Assembly: GCA_947489315.1 (NCBI GenBank)
Contig: CANLCX010000002.1
Coordinates: 248,001-312,000 of the forward strand
DNA: 64,000 nt
Source: an uncultured Sphingomonadaceae bacterium
Lineage (GTDB): Bacteria; Pseudomonadota; Alphaproteobacteria; Sphingomonadales; Sphingomonadaceae
Direction of reading: 5' to 3'
Translations under genes and position numbers: made by a program
The notes under the pieces: generated by a model
What the model was told of the DNA's origin: nothing
What the model saw: the letters and a program-made list of their open reading frames with translations, nothing else
Databases searched by the model: none
Part shown: piece after piece, positions 7,816 through 17,346 of the stretch
Position numbering within the stretch: the first letter of the stretch is position 1
How the letters are laid out: every line of letters starts with the position of its first letter

Positions 7816-9147
7816 TTAAAATCCATAGGCTTTGGCGAGCAACTCAATCGGATGACCGATACGTTCCGGAATTTTTGCCTGACCACCCATTTCCATCACC
7901 TGCTTCAAATGTGGTCCGGCAAGCGGACATTCACTTACCATGTAGTCAGGATCGTTCTTTGCAAGAGCACGGGCTGCAGGGCGACCGACTTTCACGGCTT
8001 TATCAAAATTTTCTTTGAAAATCCCCCACTTGCCACCGTGACCAGAACAGCGCTCGGCAATAGTGGGCTTAGCATCTGGAATGAGTTTGAGCATTTCCAA
8101 CGCTTTCGGACCCATGTTCTGGGCGCGACTATGGCAAGCAAAGTGAATTCCGATCTGCGCTGTCATCGGCTTAATCGGCATCATGCCTTTGTCCTTGGAC
8201 AATTCGACGACATATTCGCTGAGATCGCGGGTCGCCTGCGCCAATTTTTTTACCGCCTCATTGTCGGGCAGCATCAGTGGCCATTCAAACTTCATCATAA
8301 GCGCACAGCTTGGAGTTAGCGCCACAACATCAAAACCCTCGTCAATTAATGGGCTGAAATGGGCTGCAACTTGCTCTGCCGATGATGCTACCGCCGAAAG
8401 GTCACCGTTCTCAAACTTGGGCATCCCACAACAGCCTGGATATTCGACACGAGTCTGAACGCCATTATGAGCGAGCACATTGAGCGCCGCTTTACCGGAC
8501 GTTTGATCATTAAAATTACCGTAGCATGTAGCATATATTGCGGCTTTTTTACCAAAACCCGGAGCACCCGCATTTGGTATGGGACCGTTACCCGGGTGCT
8601 TATGGGTTAATGGCACATCTTCAAATTCGGGCAAATGGGCTCGCGTGTCGATACCGGCTACTGATTGCAGAACGCCGCGCGTAAAGTTGTTTTCTTTCTT
8701 CGTCACCCAATTGGCCGCGCCAGAGACCAAACCTGCAACTTTCGAGTTACGGTCAATCTTCGCCAGTTCTTTGTCGACAAAGCCGATCTCACCCTTTCGG
8801 TGTTCGATAGCGCGATGGCGGAGCATTAGATGCGGAAAATCCAAGTCAAATTCATGCGGTGGCACGTAAGGGCATTTCACCATGAAGCACATGTCGCAAA
8901 GCGTACAGGCATCGACGACTTTTTTCATGTCACCGGCGGTTAGGTCTTCGACTTCTTCATTGGGGCTTTCGTCGATCATATCGAAGAGTTGCGGAAAACT
9001 GTCACACAGATTGAAGCAGCGGCGGCAACCATGGCAGATGTCAAAAACGCGGCGGAGTTCGCCGTCTAGCGCTTCTTCATCGTAGAATGATTCTTCTTGC
9101 CAAGCTATGGGATGACGCGTTGGTGCGCCTAGGCTGCCTTCTTTCAT
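7816..9147 (-). CDS. GlpC/HdrD-like Fe-S oxidoreductase
   Basis: 443 residues. Two ferredoxin-type cluster motifs lie in the N-terminal third, [11 protein letters not shown] and [13 protein letters not shown], each able to hold a [4Fe-4S] centre. Two cysteine-rich CCG-type domains follow ([12 protein letters not shown] and [10 protein letters not shown], each with an upstream Cys partner), as in the heterodisulfide reductase D and GlpC families. It is probably an electron-transfer protein of the cytoplasm or membrane face, donor or acceptor unknown. It sits between rubrerythrin and DUF3501 in one operon, so electrons for rubrerythrin are a reasonable guess. ATG at 9147 is preferred over the TTG at 9159, which would put the AGGA too close. 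Confidence 0.85.
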   Translation of the reverse strand: MKEGSLGAPTRHPIAWQEESFYDEEALDGELRRVFDICHGCRRCFNLCDSFPQLFDMIDESPNEEVEDLTAGDMKKVVDACTLCDMCFMVKCPYVPPHEFDLDFPHLMLRHRAIEHRKGEIGFVDKELAKIDRNSKVAGLVSGAANWVTKKENNFTRGVLQSVAGIDTRAHLPEFEDVPLTHKHPGNGPIPNAGAPGFGKKAAIYATCYGNFNDQTSGKAALNVLAHNGVQTRVEYPGCCGMPKFENGDLSAVASSAEQVAAHFSPLIDEGFDVVALTPSCALMMKFEWPLMLPDNEAVKKLAQATRDLSEYVVELSKDKGMMPIKPMTAQIGIHFACHSRAQNMGPKALEMLKLIPDAKPTIAERCSGHGGKWGIFKENFDKAVKVGRPAARALAKNDPDYMVSECPLAGPHLKQVMEMGGQAKIPERIGHPIELLAKAYGF

Positions 9148-9248
9148 GACATGGTCCAATCCTGCGGAAAAGTTGCGAAAGTGCCGCGGAACGCACCAAT
9201 TAAAAGGGGCGGCCGCGGCACCATCAAATTACTTTATTTAACAGACAC

Positions 9249-9668
9249 TTACGCGTCCATTGATTCCAATGTCTTCTGGAATTTTCCAGCGTGGCTTTTT
9301 TCCGCTTTGGCAAGCGTTTCAAACCAATCGGCAATTTCTTCGAAGCCTTCTTCACGGGCTGACTTCGCCATTCCGGGATACATGTCGGTATATTCGTGGG
9401 TTTCGCCAACGATTGCCGATTTCAGATTTTCTTCGGTGTTACCGATAGGCTCGCCGGTTGCAGGATCGCCAACTTCTTCGAGAAATTCAAGGTGACCGTG
9501 GGCGTGGCCGGTTTCGCCTTCAGCGGTTGACCGGAATACAGCTGCGACATCGTTATAGCCTTCAATATCCGCTTTCTGGGCGAAATAGAGATAGCGACGG
9601 TTGGCCTGGCTTTCGCCAGCAAAAGCGTCTTTCAGATTCTGTTCAGTCTTGCTTCCTGCGAGTCCCAT
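9249..9668 (-). CDS. Rubrerythrin family di-iron protein
   Basis: 139 residues of ferritin-like four-helix bundle with the expected Glu/His iron ligands: [44 protein letters not shown] and [11 protein letters not shown]. The C-terminal rubredoxin domain of classical rubrerythrins is absent, so this is the short form and needs an external electron donor; the Fe-S protein encoded next may supply it. The family reduces hydrogen peroxide or stores iron. AAGGAGA is spaced well before the ATG at 9668. An upstream in-frame start at 9764 would add a non-homologous leader and was not used. Confidence 0.92.
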   Translation of the reverse strand: MGLAGSKTEQNLKDAFAGESQANRRYLYFAQKADIEGYNDVAAVFRSTAEGETGHAHGHLEFLEEVGDPATGEPIGNTEENLKSAIVGETHEYTDMYPGMAKSAREEGFEEIADWFETLAKAEKSHAGKFQKTLESMDA

Positions 9669-9781
9669 GGACTTCTCCTTGAAAATAATATGTGTTTGAA
9701 TGACACCGATAGAAGAATCGGCTCGCGCTCTAAGTAGGTTGAAAAGCCACGCTTCTCTATTCAATTTTTTGATTATTCATC

Positions 9782-9796
9782 ATCGATAAAATCGAT
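9782..9796. promoter_or_regulatory. ATCGAT repeat in the rubrerythrin upstream region
   Basis: ATCGAT-AAA-ATCGAT lies in the 171-base AT-rich gap between rubrerythrin and the convergently placed upstream gene, together with GCGA/TCGC half-sites at about 9807-9826. It may belong to the promoter of the rubrerythrin operon; no regulator can be named. Nothing else is visible in this gap. Confidence 0.2.
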
Positions 9797-9839
9797 TACA
9801 GTTATGCGATTTATTCGCAATAGCGATAAAGTAATTTTC

Positions 9840-10217
9840 CTATTCGCAACGCTTCATAACATAGCGATCTGGTTCAATCGTGAAGACAAACTGATCTGGT
9901 CCGGACATCGAAACCGGCCCCTCCATCTGGAAGCGACCGCCCGCTTCTCCGGTTTCTTCATCCACTGCAAAATCGGTCAGATTAAGTGTGAGCTGCCCTG
10001 CACCCCATTGCCAGGTCCCGGTCAAGTCTTCTGAGATAAAATTACCGCCAGCCAGCAGAGTCCAGTTGGTCGGCTGATCACAGGTTTCCTCCGCAAAGGC
10101 CCAGCGCCCTTCAAAATAAGACGCGTCCGCCACCTCCTTAGAATCCGGCGGAGGCACATTGGCAATCAACACAAGCGCTGCAAAAGCGCTCATAACGAAG
10201 GCCTTCGACGGTTGCAT
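9840..10217 (-). CDS. Small secreted protein, unknown function
   Basis: 125 residues beginning MQPSKAFVMSAFAALVLIAN, a short Sec signal peptide. The mature part has two cysteines, one in ETCDQPTNW and one at the extreme C-terminus (KRCE), which could pair in the periplasm. The middle is predicted beta-rich (TGTWQWGAGQLTLNLTDF). The gene is 4 bases downstream of the M20 amidohydrolase and so shares its transcript. No family recognised. Confidence 0.65.
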   Translation of the reverse strand: MQPSKAFVMSAFAALVLIANVPPPDSKEVADASYFEGRWAFAEETCDQPTNWTLLAGGNFISEDLTGTWQWGAGQLTLNLTDFAVDEETGEAGGRFQMEGPVSMSGPDQFVFTIEPDRYVMKRCE

Positions 10218-10221
10218 GGGC

Positions 10222-11550
10222 TTAGCCGCCCTTTTTCATCAATTTAAGGGCCGCTGCGGTGAGCGCTTCTGCACCCGTCGCGACGACTTTTTCCGCATCG
10301 GGCGCCCAAAGCGGACTGTGGAGCGAAGGCAATTTCGTACCCGCTTTCTTTGCCGCTTGATACTCATCCATCGGAACGCCGCCGACCCAGAAAATCATAC
10401 TTTTGATCGATTCATCGGCGCGGCGAAAACGGCTAAAATCTTCACCACCCATCACTGGCTTGGATTGTACAACCCGTTCCTTGCCAAAGCGCGTTTCAAA
10501 CAGCTTTGCCATCTCCATGCTGAATTCGGGACTATTATAGGTCGATGGAGTAAACTCATCATCGCGTGTCCGGACGATGGGCATTCTGTCTTTAGGAAGG
10601 CCAGCCGTCACCGCCTCCCCTTCCGCGATACGCTTGATCCCGGCGAGAAGCTTGGCCCGCGTCTCGTCGGAATAGCTCCGCACAGTGAGCAACAGGTTCG
10701 CCTTGTCAGGAATGATGTTGTGTTTAAAGCCTGCCTGAAAGCTGCCGACGGTAACCACTGCCGGATCTTGCGGATCAATTTCGCGGCTGACTAATGTTTG
10801 CAGGGCGCCAACGATACGCGACGCAAGCACAATAGGATCTTTGGTTGTATGCGGATAGGCACCATGGCCGCCCACACCGCGAACTTCAATGTCGACACTA
10901 TCGACATTTGCCAGCGCATAGCCCGGCGCATAACCGATATATCCAGCAGGCGCGCCCGCTGCATCATGAAAGGCCAACACATATTCGGGTTTTGGGAAAC
11001 GGGTATAGAGCCCGTCGTCCAACATCGCCTTAGCGCCCTCACCGGTTTCTTCCGCCGGTTGCAATATCATCACCAACGTGCCTGACCATTCGTCCTTGCG
11101 CGCTGACAATTGCCGCGCGGTGCCGACCCAGCCGGTCATATGCGTGTCATGACCACAGGCATGCATTACGCCCGTGGCAACGCCTTGGCGGGTTTTCGCC
11201 ATCACTTTGGATGCAAATGGTAATCCGGTTTTTTCGACCAGTGGAAGGCCGTCCATATCCGCGCGGATCATTACCGTCGGACCATCCCCGTTTTTCATCA
11301 CAGCGACTACGCCGGTGCCACCAACTTTTTCCGTGACATCAAAACCTAGGCGACGCGCTTCAACGGCAAGCTTGGCGGCGGTTTTAAACTCTTCACCACT
11401 GAGTTCGGGATTGGCATGCAGGTCACGATAAATTTCCATCAAGGATGGCAAATCGGCTTGGATCGCATCCTTCAATGGATCGGCTTGCGCCGGTGTACAG
11501 AACAAAACAGAGGCGGTAGCCGCCAAAGCGACTTTAGAAAATTTAAGCAT
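10222..11550 (-). CDS. Exported M20 family amidohydrolase
   Basis: 442 residues with a signal peptide (MLKFSKVALAATASVLFC, cut near PAQA-DPL). The M20D catalytic pattern is present: MIRADMDGLPL, the metal-binding HACGHDTHMTGW, PAEETGEGAKAML with the catalytic Glu pair, and GGEDFSRF near the end. Relatives hydrolyse N-acyl amino acids, hippurate or indole-acetyl amino acids; the exact substrate is not predictable. Export to the periplasm is less usual for the family but is common in sphingomonads. GGGGATAG precedes the ATG at 11550; a GTG one codon earlier is an alternative. Confidence 0.88.
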   Translation of the reverse strand: MLKFSKVALAATASVLFCTPAQADPLKDAIQADLPSLMEIYRDLHANPELSGEEFKTAAKLAVEARRLGFDVTEKVGGTGVVAVMKNGDGPTVMIRADMDGLPLVEKTGLPFASKVMAKTRQGVATGVMHACGHDTHMTGWVGTARQLSARKDEWSGTLVMILQPAEETGEGAKAMLDDGLYTRFPKPEYVLAFHDAAGAPAGYIGYAPGYALANVDSVDIEVRGVGGHGAYPHTTKDPIVLASRIVGALQTLVSREIDPQDPAVVTVGSFQAGFKHNIIPDKANLLLTVRSYSDETRAKLLAGIKRIAEGEAVTAGLPKDRMPIVRTRDDEFTPSTYNSPEFSMEMAKLFETRFGKERVVQSKPVMGGEDFSRFRRADESIKSMIFWVGGVPMDEYQAAKKAGTKLPSLHSPLWAPDAEKVVATGAEALTAAALKLMKKGG

Positions 11551-11619
11551 CACTATCCCCGAGCTATTATGTGATTGCCCGGAACCTAACCGCTAAGTCG
11601 ACGCTTGCAAGCCATAAAT

Positions 11620-12246
11620 TTATTCGGTGATCGGTGTCAGTTCCATCACGTTGGCCTTTGACTCATAATAGGGATAGGGGAAGACCATTCGCCATTGTTT
11701 TGGTCCTATCCGCTGAACCACCGCTGCCTGATCACGCTCCTCCGTTTTACCATAAGGGGTCAGGCTGTCCTCATACCCATAGATAAGTGTACCGAGATAG
11801 ATGGAATGGCGGTTGCCCGCTTCATAAATCCAACCGATTGTACGCTGTGATCCGATAAGTTTTGTAAAATGCCGGCCATTGGCGTCCACCGTTACGCGGC
11901 ATCGAAAGGCTGGATAGGCAATATAGGGCAAGCCGCCAGTGGGATCACCGTCCAGCTTGGTAACCGAGCACGCATAGAGGCCAACCGGAATATTACTGTC
12001 CGGCAAAGCCGCAGCGTCTTCGAACAACGGGTTTCTTGCGGCCAGCTTGTCGCCCTCGCCGCCCTGCACCGCGCCATCGCGGCCAATCTCTAAGGCATTC
12101 CGCCAGTTGTCCAATCGCTTTTGATCCGCTTCCGTCGCCAGATCACGCCATTGCGATTCTGGATGCGAGGCATCTGACTCGGCAAATGTCGGCGTTGGTG
12201 CTGCCAGCGCAAATACTAAGACAGCTATAACTCCAGACTTAATCAC
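11620..12246 (-). CDS. DUF4893 domain periplasmic protein
   Basis: 208 residues with a signal peptide ending near PTPTFA-ES. The DUF4893 pattern is visible: WRDLATEADQKRLDNWRNAL, GLYACSVTKLDG, FRCRVTVD, and the GWIYEAG and PYPYYESKANVMELTPI segments. The family is restricted largely to sphingomonads and has no known function. It starts with GTG that overlaps the stop of the 3-hydroxybutyrate dehydrogenase gene (GTGA), so the two are translationally coupled, although a functional link is not apparent. Confidence 0.82.
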   Translation of the reverse strand: MIKSGVIAVLVFALAAPTPTFAESDASHPESQWRDLATEADQKRLDNWRNALEIGRDGAVQGGEGDKLAARNPLFEDAAALPDSNIPVGLYACSVTKLDGDPTGGLPYIAYPAFRCRVTVDANGRHFTKLIGSQRTIGWIYEAGNRHSIYLGTLIYGYEDSLTPYGKTEERDQAAVVQRIGPKQWRMVFPYPYYESKANVMELTPITE

Positions 12247-13028
12247 TGCGCCGTCCAGCCACCATCAATCGAAATATTTGCGCCGGTCATCGCGCTCGCT
12301 TCATCCTTGCAAAGAAACACCGCCAAGGCCGCAATCTGGTCAATCTGGACAAATTCCTTGCTGGGCTGTCCGGCCAGCAATACATCATTAATCACTTCTT
12401 CGCGTGAAAGCCCCCTCACCTCCATGGTATTTGGGATTTGCCCTTCGATCAGCGGTGTCCAGGTATAGCCGGGTGAGATTGTATTCACCGTAATCCCTTG
12501 TTGTGCGACTTCCAGCGCAACTGTTTTGCCAAATCCCGCAATCGCATGTTTGGCGGCATTATAGGCCGATTTATAAGGGCTTGCGACTTTGCTGTGCATC
12601 GAGCCTGTATTGATAATCCGGCCCCATTCGCGTTCTTTCATGCCCGGCAAAACCGCTTTGGTTGTGTGGAAAGCGCTGTTGCAGATGATTTCCATAATCG
12701 CATACCACTTGTCTTCGGGAAACTCATCAACCGGAGCGACATGCTGGATGCCGGCGTTGTTGATGAGAATATCGACTGCGCCCAGTTGCTCGGCACAGTC
12801 CGCGGCCATCTGCCGGATTTCTTCGGGCTTGGTCATATCGGCATTGCTGTAAGCGGCTTTGGTGCCGCTAAGGTTTTCCAGTTCTTGCCGCAATGTTTCG
12901 ATTTCGCCGTCATCGCCGAAACCGTTGATCATCACTGCGGCCCCCTCGGCGGCCAATGCCTTTGCATATCCACCGCCAATGCCAGAGGTCGACCCGGTGA
13001 TCAACGCCGTTTTGCCTTTTAGAAACAT
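12243..13028 (-). CDS. bdhA: 3-hydroxybutyrate dehydrogenase (SDR)
   Basis: 261 residues of classical short-chain dehydrogenase: nucleotide loop TGSTSGIGGGYAKALA, NNAG, catalytic Ser in INTGSMHSKVA and YNAAK for the Tyr/Lys pair, and the typical ending GANISIDGGWTAQ. The overall sequence, in particular the QLGAVDILINNAGIQHVAPV region, is that of NAD-dependent D-3-hydroxybutyrate dehydrogenase, which oxidises 3-hydroxybutyrate to acetoacetate during polyhydroxybutyrate or ketone body use. AGGAGAATAG stands in front of the ATG. It is first in a two-gene unit with the DUF4893 gene. Confidence 0.9.
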   Translation of the reverse strand: MFLKGKTALITGSTSGIGGGYAKALAAEGAAVMINGFGDDGEIETLRQELENLSGTKAAYSNADMTKPEEIRQMAADCAEQLGAVDILINNAGIQHVAPVDEFPEDKWYAIMEIICNSAFHTTKAVLPGMKEREWGRIINTGSMHSKVASPYKSAYNAAKHAIAGFGKTVALEVAQQGITVNTISPGYTWTPLIEGQIPNTMEVRGLSREEVINDVLLAGQPSKEFVQIDQIAALAVFLCKDEASAMTGANISIDGGWTAQ

Positions 13029-13156
13029 TCCTATTCTCCTTTGCGCGACCTTAAAACAGTCGCGAGTGACTGCAACGGCTTTTTGTAAAAGAAATGTTCG
13101 ATGCTTGCGCTTTTGGCCGATTCAGGCAAATTGGGTTGCAACAGGAGAAGAAGCCG

Positions 13157-14056
13157 ATGCGTTTAGATGATCTGGATCCCAGCAAAAATGTCCGCGACCA
13201 CGGAAGCGGCGGCGGACGCCGAGGATTTGGTGGCGGCGGAGGCGGTCTTGGACTGCTCCTCAGTTTTCTACCGATGTTGCTCGGCCGCAAAATGGGCTGC
13301 GGGACAATTCTCCTAATTGGCGGCGCAGCACTGGCCTTTATGTATTTTGGCGGCGGCGCGAGCATGTTGACGGGCGGAAGCCAGGCCGGTGGTTCTGGTG
13401 ATGCGGTTGCTTATGACACGCAGGAAGAAGTTTTTGCTGGTAGGGTGCTGGCCTCAACCGAGCAAACATGGTCGAAATTATTTCAGGCGAATGGATCCCA
13501 ATATCAACCCACGACGATCAACTTCTATCAGGGCGGAGTTGAGGCAGACAACTGTGGTTATGCAAGCTCAGCAGCAGGACCATTCTATTGTCCTGCCGAT
13601 CAAGGCATTTATCTCGACACATCTTTTTTCAATGAGCTTGAAACAAGGATGGGCGCGAAAGGCGATTTTGCCAAAGCCTATGTCATCGCACATGAAGTCG
13701 GCCACCATATCCAAACGCTAAGCGGCGTCTCCAAACAAGTACGTCAGCAGCAAAGCCGCGCCAGTAAAGCAGAGGGCAATGCCCTTCAGGTCCGCATGGA
13801 ATTGCAGGCAGATTGCTATGCTGGTGTCTGGGCGGCACAAAATGCCAGTCGGATGGAGCCCGGCGATGTCGAAGAAGGCCTGACCGCGGCTCACGCCATT
13901 GGTGATGATACTTTGATGCGCGGGGCTGGACAACGTCCAGTGGAAAGCATGTTCACCCATGGCAGTTCCGAACAACGCATGGCGTGGCTCAAAAAAGGCA
14001 TGCAAACAGGCGATCCGGCCACGTGCGATACGTTCGCACGTGGCGCGGTTCGCTAG
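13157..14056 (+). CDS. ypfJ: Neutral zinc metallopeptidase, YpfJ family
   Basis: 299 residues. A glycine-rich cytoplasmic start (MRLDDLDPSKNVRD then GGGRRGFGGGGGG), one membrane segment (CGTILLIGGAALAFMYFGGG), and a C-terminal catalytic domain with HEVGHH as zinc site, DNCGYASSAAGPFYCPAD and the second metal-side motif ELQADCYAGVW. This is the uncharacterised zinc metallopeptidase family of YpfJ/KPN_02809. Substrate unknown. AGGAGAAG precedes the ATG at 13157; an in-frame start at 13094 would only add a non-conserved leader. Confidence 0.88.
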   Translation: MRLDDLDPSKNVRDHGSGGGRRGFGGGGGGLGLLLSFLPMLLGRKMGCGTILLIGGAALAFMYFGGGASMLTGGSQAGGSGDAVAYDTQEEVFAGRVLASTEQTWSKLFQANGSQYQPTTINFYQGGVEADNCGYASSAAGPFYCPADQGIYLDTSFFNELETRMGAKGDFAKAYVIAHEVGHHIQTLSGVSKQVRQQQSRASKAEGNALQVRMELQADCYAGVWAAQNASRMEPGDVEEGLTAAHAIGDDTLMRGAGQRPVESMFTHGSSEQRMAWLKKGMQTGDPATCDTFARGAVR

Positions 14057-14065
14057 GGTGTTCGC

Positions 14066-15490
14066 TTAGGTTGCAGGATTTTTCTGCAAACTGCGCGACC
14101 AGTCGAGCCGGCGGGTGACAAACATCACCCCGGCCAGAGCGGCAAAAATCAACAATGATCCGATGAGCAGAGAGTAAGCCTCAAGGCTCAGCAGGATATA
14201 GATCACACCGTAAAGCGCGGCGAGCAAGCCGCCGATTATCGATGCCCTTCGCCAACTGGACAGGACCGATGCAGCATAGGCCGTGATCAATCCGATCGTC
14301 GCCACCGAAGCCGCGATATAGGCCAAGGCAAAGCCGATAATCTCGGCAAAAGCGAGCAGCAGGATGAAGAACAGCACCAAGGCTACGCCGACCAATATAT
14401 ATTGGACAGAGGAGATACGCACGCCGCCGATCAGGTCGAACAGTAGAAACGCGACAAAGGTAAATCCGATGAACAGGAAGCCATATTTGGTCGCCCGGCT
14501 TACCTGATCATAGAGATCAACCGGTTGGATCAAATTGACCGTTACGCTGGAGGCGTCTCCGACACCGCCACCATCATAGGAGCTGTAGGGCCGGTCGCCG
14601 CTTTGCGGATAAACCTGCTGTCCCGCCTGCGTAGATGTCAGTGAGCTGCCGAGCGCCAGATTGGAGATACCATATTTTGCAGTAAATCCTGTTTCCGTGA
14701 CTTCATTGTCGGGCAGGAAGCCTCCGGTGAAGCTGGGGTGCGGCCATTTAGATGTAACGGACCAATTGGTTTGACCAGCATCCGGTACCATTGTCAGGCT
14801 TTCGGTCCCGCGGAATTTCACATCAAAATTCACAGCTATTTCGCCATCTGCGAGGGCCGTTGCATCTAACCAGGAAAAGAATCCGGTATTGCCCGTTTCG
14901 CCCAGGCCTTTGCCGGGTTGCAGGACCAAAGACTGTCCATCAACGGTTAGCTTGTTATCAGCCGACAGGCCTCTTGCGTCGGAAAGACCAAAGCGAATTT
15001 CCGCCCGGGCAAAATCGATATCCGCCGGATCAATGCCAGACCGGTCAAAATCTTCCGGCAATTTGAACGAGGCGGAACCGGTCACATTGGTATTGTAAAT
15101 CACCACCTCATAGATGGAGCGGCTTTTGACTTCGGTCTGGATGTCGCTGTCGAAGGTCATGACTTCCGGCGAGATATAAAGCTCCCGCGTTACGACATTG
15201 GTGCGGGTGACCGTTTTGCCATCCTGTTCCACCGATTCCTGCACTTTCGCTTTGTAAGGCAGAACGATTTTTGGCCCAGCGAAGACTTGCTTGCCGCCCC
15301 AACCTGTCACGATAGACTGCTCGGCCTGAGTACTCTGGCTTTGACGATCGTAAATAAGAAGCCAGCTTGCGAACAACGGGATCGCAAGCAAGAAGCCGGT
15401 TAGCAGTACCAACAGAAACTTGGCGCCCGGCGATCGTTCCGGTCTTACCGGTTGCTCCGGCTGTTGAATATTGTCGGCGGTTTCAGTCAT
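14066..15490 (-). CDS. creD: Cell envelope integrity protein CreD
   Basis: 474 residues. One N-terminal helix (KFLLVLLTGFLLAIPLFASW), a large periplasmic domain, then about five C-terminal membrane helices. The CreD signature segments are present: GWGGKQVFAGPKIVLPY, ELYISPEVMTFDSDI, RSIYEVVIYNTNVTGSA and LIQPVDLYDQVSRATKYGFL (given in part). In enterobacteria CreD is the effector of the CreBC system and affects envelope integrity and colicin or beta-lactam tolerance; no creBC genes are near here. It converges with the metallopeptidase gene, 9 bases apart. Confidence 0.92.
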   Translation of the reverse strand: MTETADNIQQPEQPVRPERSPGAKFLLVLLTGFLLAIPLFASWLLIYDRQSQSTQAEQSIVTGWGGKQVFAGPKIVLPYKAKVQESVEQDGKTVTRTNVVTRELYISPEVMTFDSDIQTEVKSRSIYEVVIYNTNVTGSASFKLPEDFDRSGIDPADIDFARAEIRFGLSDARGLSADNKLTVDGQSLVLQPGKGLGETGNTGFFSWLDATALADGEIAVNFDVKFRGTESLTMVPDAGQTNWSVTSKWPHPSFTGGFLPDNEVTETGFTAKYGISNLALGSSLTSTQAGQQVYPQSGDRPYSSYDGGGVGDASSVTVNLIQPVDLYDQVSRATKYGFLFIGFTFVAFLLFDLIGGVRISSVQYILVGVALVLFFILLLAFAEIIGFALAYIAASVATIGLITAYAASVLSSWRRASIIGGLLAALYGVIYILLSLEAYSLLIGSLLIFAALAGVMFVTRRLDWSRSLQKNPAT

Positions 15491-15606
15491 TGTGAATTTT
15501 CCCTCTTAATCCCTGTATTTCTATAGCCACCACTCTTGCAAGCCGCTGCCATTGCTCTAATCATAAACCCCATGCTCTTCCACCCGAGCGACGAATCGAG
15601 GCTTAC

Positions 15607-16770
15607 GTGCGACGAATTAACACATTGACCGATTGCCACAATGTGAACGACTTTCGTTCGCTGGCCAAAAAACGCCTACCTTTTCCGATCTTTGACTATA
15701 TTGACGGTGCCGCTGACGACGAAGTCACGCGCCGCCGCAATACCGAAGCTTATGAAGCGTGTGACCTCATACCCAATGTCCTCGCCGGGGTCGAGACGAT
15801 CGACATGAGCACGACGGTCATGGGTCAAAAACTGGCCATGCCCTTGTTCCTTTCCCCCACCGCCCTGCAACGCCTGTTCCACTGGCAAGGCGAACGTGGC
15901 GTGGCGCGAGCCGCCGAGAAATTCGGGACGTTCTTCGGTATCTCCTCCCTGGCGACGGTCAGCATCGAAGAAATTGGCGAGAGCATCAGCACGCCCAAAA
16001 TGTTCCAGCTCTACATCCACAAGGACAAGGGTCTCAACAAATCGATGGTCGAACGCTGCAAGGCCGCGAAGTTCGATGCGATCACCCTGACGGTCGATAC
16101 GATCGTCGGCGGCAATCGCGAACGGTGCCTGCGCTCCGGCTTTACAAGTCCACCCAAGATCACACCCGCCAGTTTCCTAAGCTACGCGACCAAACCAGCT
16201 TGGGCGCTCAACTATATATTTCGTGAAAATTTTGAACTGTCCAACCTCAAAGACCATGTAGCAGAGGGTACTAATGTCGCCCTGTCAGTGGCGGAATATT
16301 TCTCGACCATGCTCGATCAATCGCTCGACTGGAGTATGGCAGAAGAGGTCCGCAAAGACTGGGGCGGCGAATTTTGCCTGAAGGGCATCATGTCCGTCGA
16401 GGACGCGAAACGGGCGGTGGATATTGGCGCGACCGCCATCATGGTCTCAAACCATGGCGGGCGACAGCTGGATGGATCGCGCGCACCTTTTGATCAACTC
16501 GCCGAGATTTGCGATGCGGTCGGCGACAAGATTGATGTGATTTGCGACGGCGGCATAACTCGCGGCAGCCATGTGCTGAAAGCGCTAAGCGTCGGCGCCA
16601 AGGCCTGTTCCGGAGGACGGCTCTACCTTTATGCGCTCGCGGCGGCGGGTCAGGCGGGGGTTGAACGCAGCCTCAGCTTGCTGCAAGCTGAGATTGAGCG
16701 AGACATGAAACTGATGGGCGTGACATCCGTTGATCAGTTAAACCGCGATAATTTGCGGTACCGGTCTTGA
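15607..16770 (+). CDS. lldD: FMN-dependent alpha-hydroxy acid (L-lactate) dehydrogenase
   Basis: 387 residues in the FMN hydroxy-acid oxidase fold: FPIFDYIDGAADDE at the N-terminus, LFLSPTALQRL and LATVSIEEI for FMN contacts, and the catalytic region VSNHGGRQLDGSRAP followed by DGGITRGSHVLKAL. It should oxidise L-lactate to pyruvate and pass electrons to quinone; other 2-hydroxy acids are possible because the family is not fully separable by sequence. It starts with GTG at 15607 behind CGAGG. It stands alone, divergent from creD and followed by two secreted paralogues. Confidence 0.87.
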   Translation: MRRINTLTDCHNVNDFRSLAKKRLPFPIFDYIDGAADDEVTRRRNTEAYEACDLIPNVLAGVETIDMSTTVMGQKLAMPLFLSPTALQRLFHWQGERGVARAAEKFGTFFGISSLATVSIEEIGESISTPKMFQLYIHKDKGLNKSMVERCKAAKFDAITLTVDTIVGGNRERCLRSGFTSPPKITPASFLSYATKPAWALNYIFRENFELSNLKDHVAEGTNVALSVAEYFSTMLDQSLDWSMAEEVRKDWGGEFCLKGIMSVEDAKRAVDIGATAIMVSNHGGRQLDGSRAPFDQLAEICDAVGDKIDVICDGGITRGSHVLKALSVGAKACSGGRLYLYALAAAGQAGVERSLSLLQAEIERDMKLMGVTSVDQLNRDNLRYRS

Positions 16771-16790
16771 AGGCAAACAGGGAATATGTG

Positions 16791-17300
16791 ATGCGAAACA
16801 TAGCGAAATTGGCAGCAACCTCGGCGGCAGCGTTACTTTTACTAGCTACTCCGACCCAAGCACAAAAAGCTGATCCGGATCAGTCGATGGAAGAGCATGC
16901 AGAAGATGCTGCGACCACACCGGTGAAGGATGTTGGCCTGAAAAAGACCAAAATTCCTGCCAAGCTTATCGCCATTCAGGATGATCCCTATTCTCTCGAT
17001 GGCCTGCGCCGCTGCTCTGCGATCATTAAAGAAGTTAAAGAGCTGAATGCGGTTCTGGCGGCTGATGTAAACGAGAAAGTTGACAAATCCAAAGCCGAAA
17101 AACGCGAAGAAACCGCTGGCCGTGTCGGTGGTGGATTGCTGGGCGGGTTGATACCCTTTCGAGGGATAGTGCGTGAAGTATCCGGCGCAGCGGGTGACGA
17201 ACGCAAATATAACGCGGCCGTCTACGCTGGCGTTGTCCGGCGCGGTTTCCTGAAAGGCGTTGGCCTAGAACGGGGCTGCAAGGCCCCTGCCCGTCCTTAA
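16791..17300 (+). CDS. Secreted protein, unknown function (paralogue A)
   Basis: 169 residues with a signal peptide (MRNIAKLAATSAAALLLLA, cut at TQAQ). The mature part holds KIPAKLIAIQDDPYSLDGL, a coiled helix, a glycine-rich stretch GRVGGGLLGGLIPFRGIVRE and a C-terminal GFLKGVGLERGCK. Two cysteines (about residues 73 and 164) could form a disulfide. It is clearly homologous to the next gene. No family I recognise. AGGG precedes the ATG at 16791; a TTG at 16767 overlapping the lldD stop is less likely since it would precede the signal peptide. Confidence 0.75.
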   Translation: MRNIAKLAATSAAALLLLATPTQAQKADPDQSMEEHAEDAATTPVKDVGLKKTKIPAKLIAIQDDPYSLDGLRRCSAIIKEVKELNAVLAADVNEKVDKSKAEKREETAGRVGGGLLGGLIPFRGIVREVSGAAGDERKYNAAVYAGVVRRGFLKGVGLERGCKAPARP

Positions 17301-17346
17301 ACTAACATAGCGGGGCATAACCTAGGGGGCAGCTAGGGAAGGACTC

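Noticed and set aside
16767-16790. TTG start for paralogue A overlapping the lldD stop
   Set aside because: It would place eight polar residues before a complete signal peptide; the ATG at 16791 has a ribosome site.
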